This document shows, piece by piece, positions 32,430 to 40,281 of a stretch of DNA of 53,288 nucleotides (positions are counted from its first letter, which is position 1; every line of letters begins with the position of its first letter). The notes under the pieces were generated by a model. That model saw only the letters and a program-made list of their open reading frames with translations, ran no database searches and had not been told where the DNA came from. The stretch covers positions 1-53,288 of the forward strand of contig CALDYJ010000042.1 of NCBI GenBank assembly GCA_937941095.1, written 5' to 3'. The DNA comes from an uncultured Saprospiraceae bacterium (GTDB taxonomy: Bacteria; Bacteroidota; Bacteroidia; Chitinophagales; Saprospiraceae). A program made the position numbers and the translations under genes.

Positions 32430-34937
32430 ATGAACAGATCATTTCTCTTTTTACTGTTTTTATTAAGTAGTCAATTTGTATTTGGCCAATTAAAGAGTCC
32501 GGATGAGTTTTTTCCAAATAAATTGGGCGAGCATTTCATGCCGCATTACACCATTGTTGATTACTTTAAACATGCTGCAGAAGAATCTGAGCAAGTAGAA
32601 TACCAAGCTTACGGCTATACCAATGAAAAAAGACCTTTAGGTGTCGTAATTGTTTCTTCTAAAGAAAACATGAAAAATATCGATGAGCTTCGAAAAGATA
32701 ATCTAAGACATGCCAAAATGGAAAAAGGCGAACTTAGCAGCAACAAAGACATGGCTGTAGTTTGGATTAGTTGTGGAGTGCATGGTAATGAGGCAGGAGC
32801 AACCAATAGTGCAATAGCTACTTTATATGATTTAATCAAACCAGTCAATAATGTAAGCACTGCTTGGTTAGACAATACGATTGTGATCATAGATCCTTGT
32901 TTAAACCCAGATGGCTATTCGCATTACACAGATTGGAACAGAGCAGTAGGGAATAAAATACCCAATCCTCACATTGAGTCAAAAGAACATAATGAGCCTT
33001 GGCCCGGAGGAAGAGTTAATCATTACATGTTTGATTTGAACAGAGATTGGGCTTGGGCAACTCAAGTTGAAACGAGACAAAGGCTTAAATTATATAATAC
33101 TTGGATGCCACACGTGCACGTAGATGTGCACGAACAAGGGCATGATGATGAATATTATTTTGCACCAGCGGCAGAGCCTTTTCATAAATACATAACAGAC
33201 TGGCAAGGAGAATTTCAAACAGAAATCGGGAAGAATCACACTAAATATTTTGATAACGAAGGTTGGCTTTATTTTACAAGAGAAATTTTTGATTTATTTT
33301 ATCCTAGTTACGGAGATACCTATCCAACTTTTAAAGGAGCAATTGGAATGACTTATGAACAAGCTGGGCATAGTCAAGCAGGAAGAGAAATATTGATAGA
33401 AAATGGGGACACCTTGAGTTTGTCGGATAGAATTGAGCATCATAAAACAACTGCACTTTCTACCATAGAAGTTGCCTCTCAAAATGCGGATCGTTTAGTG
33501 CAAAAATTTAAGTCTTATTATACCACTAAGACTAAAAGTGGAAAATATGGAGCTTATCTGATAAAAGCAACAGAATCATCAAGACAGAAAATTGACGATT
33601 TAACTGCTTTGTTAGATCTTCATGGAATTAAATATGGCAACGCTTCTTCAGGTGGAGCAAGCAATGCTTACAGTTTTATAGACAGAAAAAATTCAAATGT
33701 AAAAATTGCAAAGCACGATTTAGTAATCCCTGTAAGTCAATCTTCTTCTACTTTAGTTGAAGTTTTGTTTGAGCCAGATTCCGAATTATCAGATTCCTTA
33801 ACGTATGACATCACAGCTTGGTCATTACCCTATGCACATGGATTAGAAGCGTACGGTTTAAATTCATCTATTGATGTCAGCGAAGAGTATACTTCTTTAG
33901 AAAGACAAGTACATTTACCAGATGAAGAACCTTATGCATATCTTTTTCCTTGGGATAATTTAAATTCTATTGCTTTTCTAGGAGAATTGTTGAAAAAAGG
34001 ATTTGTCGTTCGATCTACCACCTTACCTTTTGAGCTGGAACAAAAATCATACAAGGCGGGAACCTTGATGTTATTGAAAATAGACAACAAAAAGAAGAAA
34101 CCAAATTATAGTACTGAAGCACAGAAGATCGCAGAAAAATTTGATGTGGACATCTGGTCAAGTCAAACTGGTTTCGTGAAAAGTGGTCATGATTTTGGAT
34201 CATCTTCTGTAAGGGTAATTAAAACACCAAAATTAGCGCTTTTATCTGGAGAGTCCATTTCTGAAAATGATTTCGGCTACGTCTGGCATTTTTGTGAACA
34301 AACCATAAACTACCCGCTAACCATTTTAGAAATTGGCAGCTTGAATCAAGCGGATTTAAATAAATACGATGCACTGATTATGCCTCATGGAAATTATGGA
34401 GCTTTGTCCACAAGAGAGGCTGGAATAATTTCAACTTGGGTTGGAAATGGAGGAAAGCTAATTGCGATTCAAGGAGCAATCGATAGAATGGCAAAAGAAA
34501 CACTCTTGAAAATTGAAAACAAACCAATGGCAACTGAAACTCAGAGTAATGATGAAAGCAGCAAACTTAAAAAGTATGGAGATCAAGAAAGAAGCTACTT
34601 ACCTAATCACTTACCAGGAGCGATCTTTAAATTAGACATAGATGAAACCCATCCATTGAGTTTTGGTCTCACTGATCATTATTTCAGCTTAAAAACGAAT
34701 AACAGGGCCTATGCATATTTAAGCGACGGCTGGAATGTTGCTTACACTAAAAAAGATTTAAAAACCATCGGATTTGTTGGAAGTAAATTAAAAAGTAAGT
34801 TTAAACAATCAACATGCATTGCCACAAAAAGTGTAGGACAAGGTAAGGTAATCTACTTTATGGATAACCCTGTCTATAGAGGATTTTGGAAACAAGGAGC
34901 TTTTCTTCTTGGAAATGCAATATTCATGCTTGAATAG
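32430..34937 (+). CDS. Exported M14 family zinc carboxypeptidase
   Basis: An 835-residue protein. The ATG at 32430 gives a clean signal peptide (FLLFLLSSQFVFGQ); the longer TTG start at 32403 adds nine residues before it and is less likely. The M14 zinc site is H118 and E121 in CGVHGNEAG, with FDLNRDWAW and the HVHVDVHEQGHDDE segment further on. A C-terminal region (about 595-830) resembles a type I glutamine amidotransferase-like fold, as in related Bacteroidota M14 proteins. It probably works in the periplasm on peptides. Weakly linked to metF by proximity only. Confidence 0.88.
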   Translation: MNRSFLFLLFLLSSQFVFGQLKSPDEFFPNKLGEHFMPHYTIVDYFKHAAEESEQVEYQAYGYTNEKRPLGVVIVSSKENMKNIDELRKDNLRHAKMEKGELSSNKDMAVVWISCGVHGNEAGATNSAIATLYDLIKPVNNVSTAWLDNTIVIIDPCLNPDGYSHYTDWNRAVGNKIPNPHIESKEHNEPWPGGRVNHYMFDLNRDWAWATQVETRQRLKLYNTWMPHVHVDVHEQGHDDEYYFAPAAEPFHKYITDWQGEFQTEIGKNHTKYFDNEGWLYFTREIFDLFYPSYGDTYPTFKGAIGMTYEQAGHSQAGREILIENGDTLSLSDRIEHHKTTALSTIEVASQNADRLVQKFKSYYTTKTKSGKYGAYLIKATESSRQKIDDLTALLDLHGIKYGNASSGGASNAYSFIDRKNSNVKIAKHDLVIPVSQSSSTLVEVLFEPDSELSDSLTYDITAWSLPYAHGLEAYGLNSSIDVSEEYTSLERQVHLPDEEPYAYLFPWDNLNSIAFLGELLKKGFVVRSTTLPFELEQKSYKAGTLMLLKIDNKKKKPNYSTEAQKIAEKFDVDIWSSQTGFVKSGHDFGSSSVRVIKTPKLALLSGESISENDFGYVWHFCEQTINYPLTILEIGSLNQADLNKYDALIMPHGNYGALSTREAGIISTWVGNGGKLIAIQGAIDRMAKETLLKIENKPMATETQSNDESSKLKKYGDQERSYLPNHLPGAIFKLDIDETHPLSFGLTDHYFSLKTNNRAYAYLSDGWNVAYTKKDLKTIGFVGSKLKSKFKQSTCIATKSVGQGKVIYFMDNPVYRGFWKQGAFLLGNAIFMLE

Positions 34938-34994
34938 GCACTTTCTAAAAAATAAGTTACTGTCATATATAGTCAATTACTGTTTATTATTATC

Positions 34995-35024
34995 TTGATT
35001 AGTAGTCTAATCTAGACTATTTTG
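34995..35024 (+). promoter_or_regulatory. Probable promoter with an operator-like dyad in its spacer
   Basis: TTG (34995-34997), 20 bases, then TATTTTG (35018-35024), one base short of the -7 consensus. Between and overlapping them is TAGTCTA-ATC-TAGACTA (35003-35019), with perfect 7-bp arms, placed where a repressor would block polymerase. It lies 23 bases before the protease gene. Confidence 0.45.
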
Positions 35025-35046
35025 TAAAGAGAATAATAAACTGAAT

Positions 35047-38000
35047 ATGTTGAAAAGGCTTTATGTGATAGTGCTTCTGTTGGGTGTACATTATTGTGCA
35101 TCATGCCAATCAAATCTTGAGTCTTATTTAAAAGGCTCTTCGAAGATTACCTGTCATCAAATGCCAGAGCAAAACAATATGCTTTTACGGCAGAAATACA
35201 TAAATAACTTAGAAAAAGGTCAAGCTTTAAAATTTGCAGAATCCTTTGAAGTGAATTTTAATCCTTCAAAAAATGGGACTTGGGAATCCATTACCGAAGC
35301 TAGATCCATGTGGAGATTAAGAATTCAATCAAGAGGAGCACTTTCTTTAAACCTTGGTTTTGAATCTTTTTTTCTTCCGAAAACTGCTAGTTTTTATGTA
35401 GTAGATTCCAAGGAAGAACTAGTACTTGGTCCTCTGACAAAAAATGATAACGAAGATCATCTTCAGTATTGGACTCCTGCGATTACATCAGATGAATTAA
35501 TGTTAGTTGTAGAAATTGACAATGATGAGAAAGAAGACTTGCAACTTTCTATTACAAAAGTAAATCATGATTTTATTGGAATCAATGAATTGCAGTCTGG
35601 ATCTTGTAACTTAGATGTAGTTTGCGGGATAAGCAATGGTTTTCCTGAGGTCGAAGCCTATAGAGACATCATAAGATCTGTAGGTATGTATACTATTAGT
35701 GGTACAGACATTTGTTCAGGATTTTTAATAAATAATACAGGACAAGATTGTAGGCCTTTTTTTATAACTGCTTTTCATTGTGGTGTTGTTGCTTCTAATG
35801 CTCCTTCAGTGGTGACGTATTGGAAATATGAAAACAGTACTTGTAGGGTGCCGGGATCTTCAGCGAGTGGAGGATTTGGTGATGGTCAGAGGACGATATA
35901 TAACTCAGGATCAACGTTGAGAGCATCATACTCAAATACTGATTTTACACTTTTGGAATTTGATGATGAAATACCTTTGGAAGCAGAAGCTTTTCTTGCG
36001 GGATTTGATGTCAGTGATCAATTAGCAGAAAAATCGATTTGTATCCACCACCCAAATCTTGAAGAAAAGAGAATTAGTTTTGAAAACGATCCTGTTCATG
36101 TTGGAACTTGGCAAGGAGACGAAGCTATGATTCCTAGTGGAGATCACTTGATAGTCAACGATTGGGATTTAGGTACAACAGAAGGAGGTTCTTCAGGAGC
36201 TCCATTATTTAATGAAGAAGGAAAAGCAATCGGTCAGTTACATGGTGGAGAAGCTTCTTGTTCAAACAATGCTTACGATTCTTATGGTTGGCTTCATAAA
36301 TCTTGGGAAGGTGGAGGAGAACCTACGAATAGTTTAAAACCTTGGCTTGATCCATTAGCTTTAGGAATTGAAGTTTTGGATGGTAAAGAATGTTCTTTTG
36401 CACTAAACTTGGAAAACGTTTATGCGGAAATCTGCAGGGATCAAGCTTTTTTTATGAATAGCATCACAGTCAGCGAATCCTTTAATGGACCGGTCTCTTT
36501 AAGCGCGCTAAACGTACCAAGCAATCTTTCCATTTCATTTGGATCTACTATAATAAATCCTGGAGAAACAAGCTCAATAAGCATTGACAACCTAGATGAT
36601 TTAGAAGCTGGATTTTATTCAATAATATTTGAGGCGAGTGATGGAAGTAATGCAAGCACTATTAATTTTCAATTTAGCTTGTACGATGCCTTGCCAGAAA
36701 TTCCATCTCTTTCTCTTCCTTTGAATGCAGCAGGACAAATAAAAATCAGTCCTCAATTTGTATGGGAAAGTGATGAGTTCATTAGTACTTATCACTTTAG
36801 GTTAGCTGAGGACTTAAATTTTAATAATGTTCTTTTTGAGAGTGCTGATTTAAATAAAAACACGATTCAACTTGATTTTGATTTGATGGCTCAGCAGACA
36901 TACTATTGGCAAGTAAAAGGATTTAATTCTTGTGGGGAAAGTAATTGGTCAGACAGTTTTTCATTTACGGTAGAAAACATAGAATGCACCCTACAGTCTT
37001 CTGCAGATGTTCCCATAGCAATAGATTCCGAATCTCCCAATGTAATTTTTTCGGAATTAATTTTTAATGGAGGAGGACTTGTTTCTAGTTTGACACTAGA
37101 AAATGTAAGAGGTAATCATTCTTTTATAGGGGATTTAATCATGTCATTAATTTCACCAAATGGAACAGAGGTTGTTCTTGTTGATGAAAATTGTGGTCCG
37201 AATGAAGATTTTGATCTAAGTTTCGATGACAATGCTTTAAGCAATGTACCCTGCCCATACGACGATGGAGGTACCTACCTTCCAGCCCAAAGTTTAAGTG
37301 CCTTTACTGGTCAAGAAGCAAATGGAAAGTGGGTCTTAAGAATTGAAGATGTGGCTAGCCTAGATGGAGGTAGTTTAGAAAATTGGGATTTGAAAATTTG
37401 TGTAAATCCTGAATCGGACTGTACCGTACGTTTAATAAATCCTGTAGAATCTTTTTGCAATAATGAGTTTTTTGATTTTGAATTTAAAATCGGTCAAGGG
37501 TTTGAATCTATAAGCAGTGCAGTCTTTCAAATTCAACCAAGTCAAGGTACCGTACCTACAGGTTTTGGAAAAATCATTTCACAAACTCAGGAGGCAATCA
37601 TCTATAGGGTAAATGAAAATTTGGATGCATCTGTTGGGTCATATGATGGCAGTTTTTTCTTAACGGATTCATCTGGAAAGCAAGATGATCTTACATTTAG
37701 TTTTTACATAGATCCTTTGCCTAATCAAGTGCTTTTATTAGAGCCAAGCAATGAAGAAGATAAAGTTCAGAATGATCTTGAGTTTAGTTGGGAGATTGAT
37801 GCACTAGCAGATTCTTACCGTGTGATCGTTTCAAAAGAAAGTGATTTTACAGATTTATTTATAAACGAGACTGTCCAAATTAATAAATATGCCAGCAATG
37901 TAAATTTTGAAGAAAACACTAAGTATTACTGGAAAGTATATGCTATCAATGAGTGTGCAGAAATAGAAAGTAACTTTTTTACTTTTACTACCGACTTTTT

Positions 38001-38271
38001 TAATTCAACAACCAATAAGCAGGCTACCGCATTTCAGCTTTATCCAAATCCAGCCAAAGATTTTATAAAAATTGCTTTTGAAGAATTCTATATTGGATTG
38101 CTTGAGGTTTCAGTATTTTCAAGTAATGGACAATTAGTTGCAAAGAAATCTATCTCTTACAAAGGAGACCAATATGAATTAAATGTAATAGATCTTCCTA
38201 CAGGACTGTATTTGGTGAAATTAGAGACCCAAAAAGATACATATAGAGGGATGTTCTTAATTCAAAAATAA
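35047..38271 (+). CDS. T9SS-exported trypsin-like endopeptidase with P-domain and type A sorting domain
   Basis: A 1074-residue secreted protease. Signal peptide about 1-20. The trypsin-like domain (about 190-450) has triad H244 (TAFHCG), D299 (NTDFTLLEF) and S383 (GGSSGAP), like Lys-C-type endopeptidases. Two fibronectin-like modules (about 555-645 and 895-985) hold TYYWQVKGFNSCGES and KYYWKVYAINECAE. Between them is a proprotein-convertase P-domain (about 648-790) with LRIEDVASLDGGSLENWDLKIC. The last 80 residues are a T9SS type A sorting domain (QLYPNPAKDF, LPTGLYLVKL). It should be released or surface-attached. A dyad-bearing promoter precedes it. Confidence 0.92.
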   Translation: MLKRLYVIVLLLGVHYCASCQSNLESYLKGSSKITCHQMPEQNNMLLRQKYINNLEKGQALKFAESFEVNFNPSKNGTWESITEARSMWRLRIQSRGALSLNLGFESFFLPKTASFYVVDSKEELVLGPLTKNDNEDHLQYWTPAITSDELMLVVEIDNDEKEDLQLSITKVNHDFIGINELQSGSCNLDVVCGISNGFPEVEAYRDIIRSVGMYTISGTDICSGFLINNTGQDCRPFFITAFHCGVVASNAPSVVTYWKYENSTCRVPGSSASGGFGDGQRTIYNSGSTLRASYSNTDFTLLEFDDEIPLEAEAFLAGFDVSDQLAEKSICIHHPNLEEKRISFENDPVHVGTWQGDEAMIPSGDHLIVNDWDLGTTEGGSSGAPLFNEEGKAIGQLHGGEASCSNNAYDSYGWLHKSWEGGGEPTNSLKPWLDPLALGIEVLDGKECSFALNLENVYAEICRDQAFFMNSITVSESFNGPVSLSALNVPSNLSISFGSTIINPGETSSISIDNLDDLEAGFYSIIFEASDGSNASTINFQFSLYDALPEIPSLSLPLNAAGQIKISPQFVWESDEFISTYHFRLAEDLNFNNVLFESADLNKNTIQLDFDLMAQQTYYWQVKGFNSCGESNWSDSFSFTVENIECTLQSSADVPIAIDSESPNVIFSELIFNGGGLVSSLTLENVRGNHSFIGDLIMSLISPNGTEVVLVDENCGPNEDFDLSFDDNALSNVPCPYDDGGTYLPAQSLSAFTGQEANGKWVLRIEDVASLDGGSLENWDLKICVNPESDCTVRLINPVESFCNNEFFDFEFKIGQGFESISSAVFQIQPSQGTVPTGFGKIISQTQEAIIYRVNENLDASVGSYDGSFFLTDSSGKQDDLTFSFYIDPLPNQVLLLEPSNEEDKVQNDLEFSWEIDALADSYRVIVSKESDFTDLFINETVQINKYASNVNFEENTKYYWKVYAINECAEIESNFFTFTTDFFNSTTNKQATAFQLYPNPAKDFIKIAFEEFYIGLLEVSVFSSNGQLVAKKSISYKGDQYELNVIDLPTGLYLVKLETQKDTYRGMFLIQK

Positions 38272-38283
38272 CGTAGAAAGTAT

Positions 38284-38303
38284 TAGATTTGAGCCTAAAT
38301 TTG
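38284..38303 (+). promoter_or_regulatory. Two candidate -7 elements upstream of fahA
   Basis: TAGATTTG (38284-38291) and TAAATTTG (38296-38303) both match TAnnTTTG just before the fahA start at 38309. The first would give a leader of about ten bases. No TTG is at the usual -33 distance for either, so support is modest. Confidence 0.35.
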
Positions 38304-38308
38304 AAAAA

Positions 38309-39577
38309 ATGCTTAGAGCCAATGATCCTTCCATTAAATCATGGGTAGAAGTTTCTGCCGATAGTGATTTTCCCATTCAAAATTTGCCATTTGGAATAGC
38401 TAAGTCTGGCAATAAACAACCTGGGGTGGTATCAGCCATAGGTGATTTTGTGATAGATTTAAGAATTTTAGGGGAGCATGGATTTTTTGAAGACCTGGAT
38501 TTTGATACCAATGTTTTTGAAAGACCATACTTAAATGATTTCATAGCTTTGGGCAAAAAGATAACCAACGGCGTTAGGGATAGATTATCTTTAATTTTAG
38601 ACACTGATTATGATGATTGGGATGCTAGTGAATTAAGAGACTATTTTCTTTATCCTATGGCTGAAGTAGAAATGCTTCTTCCAGTTCAAATAGGAGATTA
38701 TACAGACTTTTATTCAAGTAGAGAACATGCTACTAATGTAGGTACAATGTTTAGGGATCCTGAAAATGCTTTGCTCCCGAATTGGTCCCATTTGCCAGTT
38801 GGCTATCATGGAAGAGCTTCTTCGATTGTAGTTTCAGGAACACCTATTCGAAGACCAAAAGGTCAAACTAAGCCAAACGAAAATGAACCGCCAGTTTTTG
38901 GGCCTTGTAAATTGTTGGACTTTGAATTGGAGATGGCTTTCATTGTAGGAAAAGAAACCGCGCTAGGTGATAGCATAGGTACAAAAGATGCTGAAGACCA
39001 TATATTTGGAATGGTTGTTTTTAATGATTGGTCAGCAAGAGACATTCAAAAATGGGAATACATACCATTGGGACCTTTTTTAGGTAAGAACTTTGGATCT
39101 ACTATTTCTCCATGGGTTGTAACTCTTGAAGCATTGGAACCATTTAAGATTCCAGGCTATAAACAAGAGCCAGCTATATTACCATATTTAGAATATAAAG
39201 GCAATAAAAATTACGACATAAATCTTGAAGTTGCCATAAAGCCTGAAGGTGAAGATCAAACAATTGTCTGTAAATCTAATTTTAAGTACATGTACTGGAA
39301 TATGGTACAGCAGCTTGCTCATCACACAGTAAATGGATGCAATTTTAGAGTAGGAGACATGTGTGCTTCTGGAACTATTAGTGGACCAGATTCTTCGGCG
39401 TTTGGATCCATGTTAGAATTGAGCTGGAAGGGTACAAAGCCTTTAACATTAAATAATGGAGCAACCAGAAAATTTATTCAAGATGGTGATACTGTAATCA
39501 TGAAAGCAAATGCAGAGAAAAATGGAGTGAGGATTGGTTTCGGCACTGCTTCAGGAAAAATCATTCCTGCTTCATAA
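38309..39577 (+). CDS. fahA: Fumarylacetoacetase
   Basis: A 422-residue enzyme of the last step of tyrosine/homogentisate breakdown, splitting fumarylacetoacetate into fumarate and acetoacetate. Features: SDFPIQNLPFGI at the start, the YTDFYSSREHATNVG segment with the catalytic His and metal ligands, LPVGYHGRASSIV, DFELEMAFIVGKE, NDWSARDIQKWEYIPLGPFLGKNFG, and MCASGTISGP. Full eukaryotic-like length, as usual in Bacteroidota. Other genes of the pathway are not in the window. It has a possible own promoter, and the PepSY gene follows by seven bases. Confidence 0.95.
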   Translation: MLRANDPSIKSWVEVSADSDFPIQNLPFGIAKSGNKQPGVVSAIGDFVIDLRILGEHGFFEDLDFDTNVFERPYLNDFIALGKKITNGVRDRLSLILDTDYDDWDASELRDYFLYPMAEVEMLLPVQIGDYTDFYSSREHATNVGTMFRDPENALLPNWSHLPVGYHGRASSIVVSGTPIRRPKGQTKPNENEPPVFGPCKLLDFELEMAFIVGKETALGDSIGTKDAEDHIFGMVVFNDWSARDIQKWEYIPLGPFLGKNFGSTISPWVVTLEALEPFKIPGYKQEPAILPYLEYKGNKNYDINLEVAIKPEGEDQTIVCKSNFKYMYWNMVQQLAHHTVNGCNFRVGDMCASGTISGPDSSAFGSMLELSWKGTKPLTLNNGATRKFIQDGDTVIMKANAEKNGVRIGFGTASGKIIPAS

Positions 39578-39584
39578 ATTAGAA

Positions 39585-40130
39585 ATGAGCAACAACAAAA
39601 TAATAAAGAGGATACGTCTGTCTAGAGTATGGCACAGATGGATGGGCACAAGTTTGGCCTTGTTTCTCTTTATATCAGCAAGTACCGGGATTCTTTTAGC
39701 GCTAAAGAAAGAGGTTAACATTCTACAACCTCCAACTCAGAAAGTAACAAATCTCGAAAATGTTGCTTGGTTGAGCATTGAAGACATAAAAGAAAAAGCA
39801 GAAAATGCATTTTATGCTAAATATCCTTTACAAAAAGACAATACTATCGATAGGATTGACTTCAGACCACAAAAAGGCATCGCAAAAGTAATTTTCGAAA
39901 AAAGAGATTGGGAGGTTCAAGTAAATGGATATAATGGCGACGTGCTTTCTATGGCTCAAAGGCATTCTGACCTAATCGAAAGAATTCACGATGGTTCCAT
40001 TATCAGCGATGGATTTAAATTAATAAGCATGAACTTGCTTGGAATTGGGATCATTTTAATGATTATTTCTGGCCTATGGCTTTGGTATGGACCTAAAAGA
40101 TATAGGAAACTCCGTAGAAGAAGAGATTAG
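39585..40130 (+). CDS. PepSY-associated membrane protein
   Basis: A 181-residue protein with two membrane helices (about 18-38 and 148-168) flanking a periplasmic domain of PepSY type (about 60-130), including the RIDFRPQKGIAKVIFEKRDWEVQVNGYNGDVL pattern in part. The ATG at 39585 is chosen because the longer frame overlaps fahA and adds an unlike lead. The opening SRVWHRWMGTSLALFLFISASTG resembles the PepSY-TM/PiuB family linked to iron or siderophore reduction. Here the protein is the short form. The role is uncertain. Confidence 0.82.
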   Translation: MSNNKIIKRIRLSRVWHRWMGTSLALFLFISASTGILLALKKEVNILQPPTQKVTNLENVAWLSIEDIKEKAENAFYAKYPLQKDNTIDRIDFRPQKGIAKVIFEKRDWEVQVNGYNGDVLSMAQRHSDLIERIHDGSIISDGFKLISMNLLGIGIILMIISGLWLWYGPKRYRKLRRRRD

Positions 40131-40281
40131 AAAAATTTACATATCTTATTTTATTCCCTTGTGACAATGAAGAATGCTGCATTTTATTGAAATTATCCGT
40201 AAATTACAGAGCTTTTGTTGAGCAAGGCTTACCGGAAATTCCAAACAAATAATTATTTCAATAAAATCTACATTGGGACTT

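Noticed and set aside
40131..40281. Possible small gene between the PepSY protein and the sensor kinase
   Set aside because: Frames in both directions are broken within a few codons; only short peptides such as a seven-residue frame from an ATG exist.
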